NCBI GenBank assembly: GCA_949751835.1
Contig: CATKHK010000001.1
Span: 186,001-250,000 of the forward strand
DNA from: Blepharisma japonicum
Lineage: Eukaryota > Ciliophora > Heterotrichea > Heterotrichida > Blepharismidae
Length of the DNA stretch: 64,000 nucleotides
Direction of reading: 5' to 3'
Of the stretch, positions 43,059 through 53,889 are shown in pieces (position 1 is the stretch's first letter; every line of letters starts with the position of its first letter). Under the pieces are notes generated by a model, which ran no database searches, was not told the origin of the DNA, and saw nothing but the letters and a program-made list of their open reading frames with translations. Position numbers and translations under genes: made by a program.

Positions 43059-45128
43059 TTATAAATTATAAATATTAATTATATGCCTTTCTAAAGGATG
43101 CTCATATAAATTCTTATGTGAGGCTATCAAAGGCTCCTCTACGATATTCATATCTTCTTCTACCATAACAAAGCTTAAAACTTTATTCAAAACTCTCACA
43201 CTTTTAATCTGAATAAATATATAAAAAATAATAGAAAGCACAATATAAATAAAGCCCATAGCTACAATTCCTCCATATTTACTAATACAAAAAACCAAGG
43301 ATGTGATCATTTGAAAAATAAAAACCGAGCCTAAAATTGATTTCAAACATATTTCAGGTATATTTTTTCCTGATGAATTTTTATCGACGTAGTGCACACA
43401 TAAAATTAAATATTTATGAACACAAAACTATATAAAAATTACTCTCATTGAAAAATAAACCAAGCCAAAAAGTATGATTATTGGAAAACAAATTGAATAA
43501 GTAAATATAATAAGAAAAGCGGTCAGCATAGATGCGTATTCATAAGAAAAATTAAATACTGGGGCTTCTTGTGCTAATATTTTTTCTCTTTCTGTTGAAG
43601 CAATTTTTAATTTTAGTTTTGTCTTAATAACCAATTGTGGCTGCAATAAATCAAAACCATTAACAACAAATGCTCTAGTCAATATATAAATCGTAAAAAA
43701 TACTCCTGTATTTGCTATTGCTTTTGGCAATTCAGTTTGCCAATTATCCCAGAAGCCATTTACTGTTAAATCTATAATAGTTTGTGCGCCCAATGCTTGC
43801 AACATAAATACATAAATTCCCATAAATAATAAATATTTAAGAAGTCTACTTGCCATTTCTCTTGCTGTATTAGGACGCTTTTCTCTCTGAACTAGATAGA
43901 TAATGGCATAGTATAATACTACTGCTTGATAAGTAAGTAATACTAAAACAGGAAAATATTCTCCTACTAGTCCCTCAACGAAATCTCTACCTACAAAATC
44001 TGGAAATATATGATTAGCAAAATACAGAAAAGACGCAGGTGTTACCACAATAAAAAACACAACACAGAAAAAGATCAATAAAAGCCACCTTTTTGTGCGC
44101 ATTTCTTGATAGTCTTGATCTAAATTTTCCCATTTAATTTCATGTGGTGAAGGTGCAGTTTTTACTATTCACTCTTTCCCTTTGGAATTATTATTTAGCC
44201 ACTTTCTGGCATTTTCTGCAGATCTTGTAGTTCTAAACGTCACATAACAAAATCCAGAGTTTCCAGTCTGCTCTTTTGTGATAAGATCTTCATATTTTTT
44301 GGTGTATTTTTCTACTAAATTTTCAAAGTGAGACTTTGATCCAATAAATTTTTCTAGTCATTTTACTTTCTGTGCAATATAATGATGTGTTTCACCATAT
44401 AAAATATAATGCTCTACTTTTTCCTTCGCTTCTTCTAATTTTTTTTCACATCTATAGAGCTTAGCCAAGTCAGGAACAACGTAAATTGAAATTAAATGAT
44501 CTGAAAAATTTTCTTGTAATAAATTATTTATCATTGTTCGGATAAATTCGCATGATTGATCTTTTGGTAGATCACTTATTTCAAGCACGTAGTTGAATAG
44601 TTGGATTTTCTATATAAAAAATACGCCTTGTTGGGCTTTAGTTGTAACTTCTTTAAGCACTCTGTATGCCAAATAATAACCAAATATAGAAAAGAGGATA
44701 AAATAAATCACAGCTGCCACCATATAATTTGGTGCATCTAAAATATTTGCAATCCCTGATTTTTCAATTCCGTCCTTATGGATTTTCTTTCCTTGTGCAT
44801 ATATAGGAACAAGTACAATTACTCCAACTATGCACATCAAAAGTAAAATCTGGATTATTTTTCACATTAGTGTCAAATAAAGATAAGCTTCCCCTCCACA
44901 CTTCTCATAAATATCTTGGAGTGATGTATTTCAAACGATTTTAAATAAGTCTTCCAATGAGGTATCGGATTCAGAAAAAATTGCATTTTTTGGAATAATC
45001 TTGGGATTTTTTGAAATAATATGCTTGCTTCGAATTCTCCTGTATGCCAAAAAGAAAGCAAATAAGATCACAAATAGTAGAATATTAAATCCAAATGCGG
45101 TAATAAGGCCGGATAAGATTGGATTCAT
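43059..45128 (-). CDS. OSCA/TMEM63-type (CSC1-like) channel, tandem copy A
   Basis: A 679-residue multi-pass protein of the DUF221 family, whose members are mechanically or osmotically gated cation channels. Family signs are the N-terminal TM followed by a cytosolic ferredoxin-like region (CYVTFRTTRSAENARKWL), the APSPHEIKWENL motif, and the TM core with LPKAIANTGVFFTIYIL and NGFDLLQP. Three exons are separated by 15-nt introns at 44610-44624 and 43428-43442; each carries an in-frame TAG. Several TGA codons (for example 44931 and 44358) are read as Trp. Copy B, with identical intron positions, lies upstream. Channel activity is inferred from the family. Confidence 0.88.
43428..43442 (-). other. 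15-nt intron, OSCA copy A, second
   Basis: On the minus strand gtaatttttatatag, with A at position 10. Splicing joins FSMR to FCVHKYL. The same intron is in copy B. Confidence 0.88.
44610..44624 (-). other. 15-nt intron, OSCA copy A, first
   Basis: On the minus strand gtattttttatatag, with A at position 10. Splicing joins QQG to KIQLFNYVLEI. Confidence 0.88.
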
Positions 45129-45538
45129 AATAAATTTATATAATTATATTACATAAATACTTATTTGCTGGATTGATTATCAATTTTCTACTAAAAATGG
45201 ATGTTTATAAAACTAAGTTTTGAGATTTCAAACTAAAATCTTTCCTTTTTTAGGGTTTTTCACTTAATAAGATGCTTAAAAATTATTTTTTGCACTGACT
45301 AGGAGAAAACTTAGATTTTTAAGCGGCTACTCTAATTATTGTGTTCATATGGAAATATTTAACCTATTAATTAATGTTGACTTGAATTTATTTGAAGTAA
45401 TAGTCTAGGTTTCTTCATATTAATTTTATCATAAATATATAAGCATTTTACTTTTCTATATTTCATATTTTAACTGGACTTAAAATGCTACATTTCATCA
45501 TTTCAAAATTAAAATAAATTATTATTAGCTTAAATTTA
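45129..45538. other. Intergenic region between OSCA copies
   Basis: About 410 bp of AT-rich DNA between tandem paralogues; no fragment of either gene is seen in it. Confidence 0.35.
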
Positions 45539-47602
45539 TTAATCATTCCTATTAATAATTTCCTTTTCCAAAGGATGCTCATATAAATTTTGTTCTGGAG
45601 CTATAAGTGGCTCTTCAGCAACACCTACATCTCCATCTATCTTAATAAAGCTTAAAACTTTATGCAAAACTCTCACGCTTTTAATCTGAATAAATAAATA
45701 AAATGCAAAAGAAAACACAAAGTAAATAAAGCCCATTGTCTCTATACCTCTATATTTGCTTATAGAAAACACTAAAGATGTGATTATTTGAAAAATTAGA
45801 ACTGAACCTAAAATTGATTTTAAACATATTTCAGGTATATTTTTTCCTGATGAATTTTTGTCTACATAATTCACACATAAAATCAAATATTTATGCACCC
45901 AAAACTATATAAAAATTACTCTCATTGAAAAATAAACCAAGCCAAAAAATATAATTAATGGAAAACAAATTGAATAAGTAAATATAATAAGAACAGCATT
46001 TAGCATTGCTGCATATTCATAAGCAAAATCAAAGGGTGGGGCTTCTTGTGCTAATATTTTTTCTTTTTCTGTAGAAGCAATTTTTAATTTTATTTTTGTG
46101 ACAATAACTAATAATGGCTGCAATAAATCAAAGCCATTAGCTATAAAAGCTTGTGATAATAAATAAATCGTAAAAAATCCTCCTGTATTTGAAACTGCTT
46201 TTGGCAACTCAGTTTGCCAATTATCTCAGAAACCATTGACTGTTAATTCGACAACGGTTTGTGCACCCATTGCTTGTAGCAAGAATACATAAATTCCCAT
46301 AAATAATAAATATTTAAGAAGCCTGCTTGTCGTTTCTCTTGCTGTATTAGTTCTTTTTTCTTTGTTAACGATATAAATAATAGTGTAATATAATATTACC
46401 ACTTGATAAATAAGTAAAATTAAAACAGGAAAATATTTCCCTAAGAGTCCTTCAATGAATTGTCTACCTTTAAAATCAGATAAAAAATTATTAACAAAAT
46501 ACAGAAATCCTGCAGGTGTTACCAAAATAAAAAATAAAATACAGAAAAATATCATCAAGCATCATCTTTTTGCTTGTATTTCTCTATAGTCTTGGTCTAA
46601 ATTTTCCCATTTAATTTCATGTGGCGATGGTGCCGTTTTTACAACCCAGCCCTTTGCTCTGATATTATTATGTAGTCAATTTTTTGCATTTTCTGCTGAC
46701 TGTGTAGTTCTAAACGTTACATAGCAAAAACCAGAGTTCCCAATAGGCCCTTTTGCTAAAAGGTCTTCATATTTTTTGCTGTATTTTTCTACTAATTTTT
46801 CATAATACATCTGTGCGTCAATTCATTTTCCCAATAGTTTTATTTTCTTTTTAATTTTATGTGTTTCATCATATAAAGCATAATGCTCAGCTTTTTCTTT
46901 AGCTTCTTCTAATTTATTTTGACATCTATAAAGTTTAGCCAGATTAGGAACAACGTATATTGAAACAATATTGTCTCCAAAATCTTTTTGCAATAGGTTA
47001 TTAACCATAGTCCTGATAAATTCACATGCTTTGTCTTTTGGCAGATCACTAATTTCAAGTACATAATTGAATAGCTGTATTTTCTATATAGCATATACAC
47101 TTTGTCGAGACTTAGTTGTCACTTCTTTTAACACCCTATACACTAAAAAATATCCAAAAATAGAAAAAGGGATAAAATAAATCAAAGCAGCTACCATATA
47201 GTTCGGCTCCTCTAAAATATTTGCAATTCCTGTCTCCTCAAGCCCAGTCTCATGAATCCTCTTTCCTTGAGAATATACAGGAACAAGCACAGTCACTCCA
47301 ATTAAGCACATCAAAAATAAAGACTTGATTATTTTTAATTGTAATGCTAAATAAACATAAGATTCACTTCCACATTTCTCATAAATATCTTGCAATGATG
47401 TATTTCAAACGCTTTTAAATAAAAGTATCAATGGCGTATCAGATTCAGAAAAAATTGCATTTTTCGGAATGATTTTTGGATTGTCTGAAAATATATGCTT
47501 GCTTCGAAACGTCCTGAATACTAAAAACAAAGCAAATAAAATACCAAATATTAAAATATTTACTGCAAATGCTGAGATCAGGGCATATAAGATCGGATCC
47601 AT
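45539..47602 (-). CDS. OSCA/TMEM63-type (CSC1-like) channel, tandem copy B
   Basis: A 677-residue paralogue of copy A. It shares the N-terminal TM, the RNA-recognition-like cytosolic region, and the TM core with LPKAVSNTGGFFTIYLL and NGFDLLQP. Two 15-nt introns (47084-47098 and 45905-45919) are at the same places as in copy A, with exon 1 of exactly equal length. TGA Trp codons include those at 47405 and 46226. The copies differ throughout, so both have been kept for some time and may differ in gating. Confidence 0.88.
45905..45919 (-). other. 15-nt intron, OSCA copy B, second
   Basis: On the minus strand gtaatttttatatag, identical to the second intron of copy A and at the same codon. Confidence 0.88.
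47084..47098 (-). other. 15-nt intron, OSCA copy B, first
   Basis: On the minus strand gtatatgctatatag, A at position 10. It matches the position of the first intron of copy A, though its sequence has changed. Confidence 0.88.
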
Positions 47603-47645
47603 GATAAATTTTATTTTTAATAAAATATCAAAATTATTTATAATT

Positions 47646-49034
47646 TTATGGTGAACTATTTATATCATTTTCTGTATTAAAATGCTCCTTTAGCTCAGCT
47701 GTTTTATCATTTGTGCTTAGTAATGATTTATTTGGGGACTCTTCTTTGTTAAAAAGCTTATCAAACCCTAAAGCTTGTTTAACAAAAATTTCTTTATCAT
47801 TTTCACTTTTCTGCTTTAGCTTGTTTCTGGCACTTATAGTCGCATTTAACGAGGTCAGTGCCCTTCTATCGTCTTTTAAGATGGTTCTATTGAGGCGAGT
47901 TGATGATGACCGTGGACGATAAATTGACCTTAATTGCTCAGGATTCAGTGTATCTATTCTGGTTTTTGTATGAATTATAAGTGTTTTTCCAAAATCTGGC
48001 TTGAATTCTTTTTTCTTTTTTTCATTCTGTATTTCTTTGTTGAAATTAGTCTTAAAAGTGTTATTTACATGAATGCACAGAGCAGAAGAAGTTGGTAAAA
48101 ACATTTTGGCATTTCTTACAGCCTTTTTGTGTCATAAATAAGCATCTTTTTTTGAATAATTTGTGTTTTTACCTATTAAATTTCTTATTTCAGTAGCTAT
48201 GCAAAATTGAGTAACTACAATGAGCAATGTTTTTTCAAAAAGTTTTTCTTTTGTAAGCTCTTGGTCACATCCAAATCCTCCATGAGCACCTTCAGTTTCA
48301 TAGGGCTGAATAACCATAATATCTCCAATATTCCAATTATTTATCCATTCCATATCTGCACCTTGAAAAATCCCTTTCACATTATTCAATTTTTGACTCT
48401 TTTTTGTTTTAAATTGTTTACAAATGACTTTTAAATATGGCAAAGCCTGATTTATAACATTTTGTGACTGTAAATAATGAGGTGACTCAAGTAGTTTATA
48501 CTGTTGTTGCTTTGCAAATCTATTTCTTAATCTTGATGATCTTGATATTTTATCATTCAATTTTATCTGTTCTTTGCACGCTAATAAACACTCTTCTAGG
48601 CAGAATCTTATATTTTTTTCAGCTTTGAATGCATATCTCAATGCTTTTTCATTTTCTTTTAATTGTGAAAATATTGCACATAGTCTGACTCTTGATTTGC
48701 ATATATATCTTGATAAAAATATTTTTTCAGAAACAGTTTTAATTGAAGATTTTTTAGCTTTGACCATTTCAAGGCAATGGTTTATCGAAGCTGCACAATC
48801 TTCTAGTAAGCCTAGTCTCTGCAAACATATTGAGCGATTGTGAGAGGTTTCTAAGCGAAAATGATTGTCAAGCTCACTTCCTGCTGCTTGAAGAGCTTCC
48901 AAAATTTCGTCAGATCTAGAGAGCGCTTCTAAAGCTCTTTCAAATTCTTGCTGCTTTACAAGTTTTAAAGCAATTTTGTTGTATTGCTTGAGAATTAACG
49001 GAACTTCTTCTTCAGGGATTACAGTCTCTATCAT
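47646..49034 (-). CDS. TPR-like helical protein
   Basis: A 462-residue protein. The N-terminal 170 residues consist of helical hairpins of TPR type (YNKIALKLVKQQEFERALEA, NRSICLQRLGLLEDCAASIN, RLCAIFSQLKENEKALRYAF). Such repeats serve as protein-binding scaffolds. The remainder is basic and in its last 120 residues probably disordered. TGA at 48132 is read as Trp and joins two frames; the stop is TAA at 47646. No catalytic domain is seen. Confidence 0.78.
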
Positions 49035-49533
49035 TTTATTAGAAAAATGTCAATTAGTTAGCTATATAAATCTTCATGAGAAGGAATCTCAGAGAGATGA
49101 TCTTGAGTCATTGGCTATTTAAAAGCTCAATTTTAATTTTATGAAGAATTTTTTGACACAAAGATAACGAGCCAATTTTTTTTGCTATCAATAATTTAGG
49201 CTATAATAGCCTGAATAACTCTAAGTTTAAATTAAAAACCTCTTCGCAACTTCAATATAAATTAAAGGTCATAAAAATTTCAAATTTTATTTATCTCAAC
49301 ATGAGATTTTCAATTTTCAATCCTAAAATGTCAATAATTAAAATTGCAGCAGCCCAATGATACCATTTTGATGATTTTCTAAACGTTTATAAGAAATCCT
49401 AAAGATTCAAATTAAGATTCCACTATAAATATTTTGTTTTCCAAAACAAGAGATTAATTAGAATAAGAGCATCATAACGTTATCATAAGATGGAGTAAGC
49501 AGGGTTAAGATTCACTTATCATATTAAGAAACG
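49035..49533. other. Intergenic region between divergent genes
   Basis: About 500 bp of AT-rich DNA with no supported frame; it presumably contains the promoters of the TPR and ankyrin-kinase genes. Confidence 0.35.
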
Positions 49534-51489
49534 ATGGCACATTATAATCAAGCTCAGGAAATTCGTTATGCAATAGAGCAAGATGACTTAAATTTTTTAA
49601 AGCTCCACCTAGCCAAACACAATGTAAACATCGAAGTTAAATTTGTAAGAATTATTCAGCTTGGCTATAATTTCACACCACTTATGTATGCAGCAAGATT
49701 AGGCCGGGGACGAATTGTTGAATTTTTGTTAGAAAACCACTTAAAAGATCTAAAACTTGAATTGGTAGATTTATACGGCCAAAATGCTTTGTTGAATTCA
49801 ATTTATTCGCTAGATGAGTTTACAATAAAGTTGGTTTCGAAATATTTGAAGGCGGATTCTAAGGATAATTTTGATAATAATTGCTTGCATATTGCCTCTG
49901 AGCTTGGAAATTTGGAAATAGTAAGGATGTGTGTAGAAGAATTAGGAGTAAAGTATGAGAAGAATTTTTATGGATGCTCACCTTTGCATTTGGCTATGAG
50001 TCGGGAAGCAATGGAATATCTAATTTTAAATGGAGCTGATGTGAATGATGTAGACGAACAAGGTTGAACACCTTTACATTACGCGGTATATGATAATAAT
50101 GAAGAAATTGTTAGGGTACTGATACGATCTGGCGCAAGTATTAAAATTTTCGATAAAACTGGAGTCACAGCTTTTGAGCTTGGAATCTTAAGGGATCCTA
50201 ATAGTGCTATAATTCAGCTATTAAAGCAAGAAATGGAGAAATATGTTAAAGAATATGCCAAAACTGATATCACTCCTGCAGAAAAGCTAAAAGAAGAACC
50301 TATCTCTAACGGAAGTATTTTAGAAACTGTTAGCGAAGAATTATCAATAGAATTAGCAAATGGACACAATGAAAAAGATATAAATGACAATGAAGACGCG
50401 ATGTCTATTGATTTATCACTTGACATCAAAAGCTCGGCCATTATCACAAATGAAAACCAATTAGATATTCAAGAAGCTAACTCAGAAGTTGTTTCTGAAG
50501 AAGAAGTACAAATTCCTTCAAAACCTTCAGAAGAAAATAAATCGGTGCTGCAAAAAAACTCTAGTATAGAATCAATACAATCTAATATTTCACCTGAGGT
50601 AAAAGACCTTATTTCTATTATGCTCAATCAAAAATTTTCAATCCATCTCGAAGAGCTTGGAGTCGAGACCATCAGCATTAACGAAATCCAAATGAGAGAA
50701 GCCCTTGGAACAGGTGGCTATGGCAAAGTTTTTCGAGGCTATTTCCGAGATACCGAAGTTGCCATAAAAGTTGTGAATTCAGACAAAATCGACGACATCA
50801 TTATCAAAAATTTTATAAAAGAAATACAAAGTTTGATAAAAATCAGGCATCGAAGATTTTTGCAAATTTTAGGAATTTGCATAGAAGGGCCTTTATGTAT
50901 CGTGACAGAACTTGCTAAAGGTGGAAATTTATCTGATGCGCTATTGAAAGGAAATTTTGATTTTAATGAAAAATTGAGAATTGCTCTTCAGATAGCTGAA
51001 GGGATGAATTATATTCACAATAAAAAGCCGCCAATAATACATAGAGATTTGAAGCCTCAAAATATACTATTAGATGAATTTGGGCAAATAAAAATCGCTG
51101 ATTTAGGTCTATCAAGAACTGTAGCACAGATAAAGGACCCAAGCATCTCAGAAAAGACGAATATTTGTGCAGGGACTGTAAGATATATGGCTCCAGAGCT
51201 CTATGATGAGCATCCAGACTGTTCAAGAAAAACTGATGTTTGAGCATTTGGGTGTGTTTTATATCAAATTGTCTCTGGGCTGCAGCCTTGGAGTGGGATT
51301 GATGTAGTTGGAGTACAAAGAAGACTTGTCTTGAAGAACCAATTCCCTATTGGAGATATTGAGCCTAAAAATATAAGTGATTTAATAACAAATTGCTGCC
51401 ATATAGATCCAGAAATTAGGCCAAGCTTTCGAGACATCCGGCTTAAACTTCAAGAAATTCTGGGTATTCAGCCTTCTCAGCCAACCTAG
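49534..51489 (+). CDS. Ankyrin-repeat TKL-type protein kinase
   Basis: A 651-residue protein. Residues 1-225 are five or six ankyrin repeats (NFTPLMYAARLGRGRIVEFL, GWTPLHYAVYDNNEEIVRVL). An acidic Ser-rich linker leads to a kinase domain from about 385: glycine loop GTGGYGKV, K412 in VAIK, HRDLKPQN near 503-510, then D523-L-G in place of D-F-G, and GTVRYMAPE. The C-terminal end (SGLQPWSGID, PEIRPSFRDI) is typical of TKL kinases. TGA codons at 50065 and 51241 are Trp; the second gives TDVWAFG, where kinases have an almost invariant Trp. All catalytic residues are kept, so it is likely active. Confidence 0.9.
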
Positions 51490-51514
51490 GGTTGCTAATA
51501 AATTAACATTAAAA

Positions 51515-52399
51515 ATGATGGACATCCAAAAACCTGTGAATCCAATAACTACACTTCTCCCCTTTATTCTTCCATTCTTTTTACTCATATGAAGACTTCC
51601 ATATCATTCACCTATAGAAGCAACTTTATGCATGTATATTTGTATAGTTTTATATGCATTTTTAAAGTCATTATGGATAAAAAATCATTCAGTTGCTGAT
51701 GAGATGTGAAGTATTATGCCAGTTTATTATGCATATATTTTTGCAGTGACTTCAAGTGGTGCTAGATCTAAAATTATGTTTTGCCTTGTTACAGCTTGGG
51801 CGGTTAGGATGTCATATAATTTTTATCGAAAAGGTGGATATAGAGGATTAGAGGACCATAGATGGGGAAAACTTAGAGAAACAATTAGAAACCCGATTCT
51901 TTGGCAATTATTTAATTTCTTTTTTATTTGTGTAACGCAGAATGCTCTATTGCTGCTTATATGCTTACCAGGATATTTTGCACCTGAAGATTCTTTGAAT
52001 TTTATAGATATTGCAGCGACTTTATTAACAACAGGGTTTATTGTATTAGAAACTATTTCTGATAATCAACAATGGAATTTTCAAAATGAAAAGCAAAGGT
52101 TAATTAATGAGAAAAAAGTGCTTCCTGAAGAGTTTAAAAAAGGATTTTTATATATAAAGCTTTTTAAATATTCAAGACATCCCAATTTCTTTGGAGAGAT
52201 TGGGATTTGGTGGAGTTTTTATTTGTTTACACAATCATTTAACCTATCAATTATTGGTCCAATCTCTTTGACTCTATTATTTCAAGGATCTTCCAACTTT
52301 ACAGAGAAAATTAGCGCTTCAAAATACCCTGAGTACAAAGTGTACCAAAAAATAACATCAAAGATAATTCCATGGTTTTCACAAAAGTGGCCAGAATAA
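51515..52399 (+). CDS. DUF1295 / steroid-reductase-like membrane enzyme, tandem copy A
   Basis: A 294-residue multi-pass protein of the DUF1295 group, related to 3-oxo-5-alpha-steroid 4-dehydrogenases. The diagnostic motif FKYSRHPNFFGEIGIWWSFYL lies near residue 220, preceded by DNQQWNFQ. At least six hydrophobic segments are seen. TGA codons in the first 70 residues give Trp (LIWRLPYHS, ADEMWSIM). It starts 25 bp after the stop of the ankyrin kinase, an extreme case of close packing. An NADPH-dependent reductase role is suggested by the family; substrate unknown. Confidence 0.83.
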
Positions 52400-52658
52400 A
52401 CTAGAATTATTTAAGTTTCTTAAATTTTAAGTAAGCGCCCAATTTTTTACCTGCCTAAAATTAATTATTATGCAAAGCTGTAGTTTAATTAAGAATCCCA
52501 ATTTATTTTACATTGTGAATAAAAGTGGATAATACTGAAATGCCACTAAACTTCAGGCTTTGATTTGAATCAGCAGACCTTAAATGCTTAAACCTTAAGA
52601 AATCATAAGAATTAAGACTTTTTTACTAATCTAAAATAGCTAATAAATTATCATTAAA

Positions 52659-53543
52659 ATGATGGAAATTTCCAAACCTGCTAATCCTCTGATAGCTCTT
52701 TTCCCAATAACCCTCCCCTTTCCTATCCTCATGTGGTATCTTCCAGAGCTTTCTCCTCTCGAAGCTGCCTTTTGTGTGTATACTTTTACAGTCTCTTACG
52801 CCTTTGTCAAATCTTTATCAACAAAAAATCATTCAATAGTAGATGAGATGTGGAGTATTTTACCAATTTATTACGTATATATTTTTACAGCAAGAATGAA
52901 TAATATCAGGTCATACATTATGCTTAGTCTTATTACAATGTGGTCATTAAGACTTTCTTATAATTTTTATCGAAAAGGTGGATATAGAGGATTAGAAGAT
53001 CATAGGTGGAAAGTGTTGAGAGAAACTATAACAAACCCAATTCTTTGGCAACTATTTAATTTCTTTTTTATCTGTGCCACACAAAATGCTCTTTTGTTTT
53101 TTATATGCTTACCTGCATATTATGCACCTAAAGGTCCATTAAACACAATTGATATAGCTGCAGCAGTGCTATTGTTAGGGTTTCTTTTATTAGAAACTAT
53201 TGCAGATAACCAGCAATGAAATTTCCAAAAAGAAAAACAAAGACTACTTAGTGAGAAAAAACCTCTACCTGAAGAGTTTAAAAAAGGATTTTTATATACA
53301 GGACTTTTCAAATACTCCAGGCATCCTAACTTCTGTGGAGAAATTTCTATCTGGTGGTGTTTTTATTTATTTTCACAATCATTTAACCTATCAATTATTG
53401 GTGCAATCTCGTTGACGCTATTATTTCAAGGATCTTCCAATTTTACAGAGAAAATTAGCGCTTCAAAATACCCTGAATACAAAGTGTACCAAAAAATAAC
53501 ATCAAAAATAATTCCATGGATTTCACAAAAGTGGCCAGAATAA
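52659..53543 (+). CDS. DUF1295 / steroid-reductase-like membrane enzyme, tandem copy B
   Basis: A 294-residue paralogue of exactly the same length as copy A. The motif FKYSRHPNFCGEISIWWCFYL is kept. TGA at 53217 gives the Trp of DNQQWNFQ, which is TGG in copy A, a direct demonstration that the two codons are equivalent. The N-terminal 100 residues have diverged, whereas the last 45 or so are nearly identical to copy A, in DNA as well. Confidence 0.83.
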
Positions 53544-53889
53544 ATAATTACGTTTAAGGTTCTTTCTTATTTAATAAATATATAAATTTATGCTTTATAA
53601 TTGCAATAATAAAACAAAACTTTAAAAATATTCTATTATAATAAATTGAGATTGCTGAATGCCTTAACTAATAGTTATATTAATTTTATATCTATTTAAT
53701 TTAATCTCTTTAAAATCATCAGTATCATAATAGCATTTGCATAAATAATTTAAAATGCATTAAAATTTCATATAGTGAGCATAAGAACTTGCAAGTAAAC
53801 TTCAATATTATAAACATCATGGAATTAATTAAATATCTCTCCTTCCCATAAATGGAGGAGACACTTCATAAGTTTACATATAAAACAGT
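53544..53889. other. Intergenic region
   Basis: About 350 bp of very AT-rich DNA between same-strand genes; nothing recognised. Confidence 0.35.

Noticed and set aside
44873-45061. Separate 62-residue frame on the minus strand
   Set aside because: It overlaps exon 1 of OSCA copy A in another frame and has no independent support.
53173-53180. TGTTAGGG, a telomere-like unit of Blepharisma
   Set aside because: It is a single copy inside the DUF1295 copy B coding sequence, not an array at an end.
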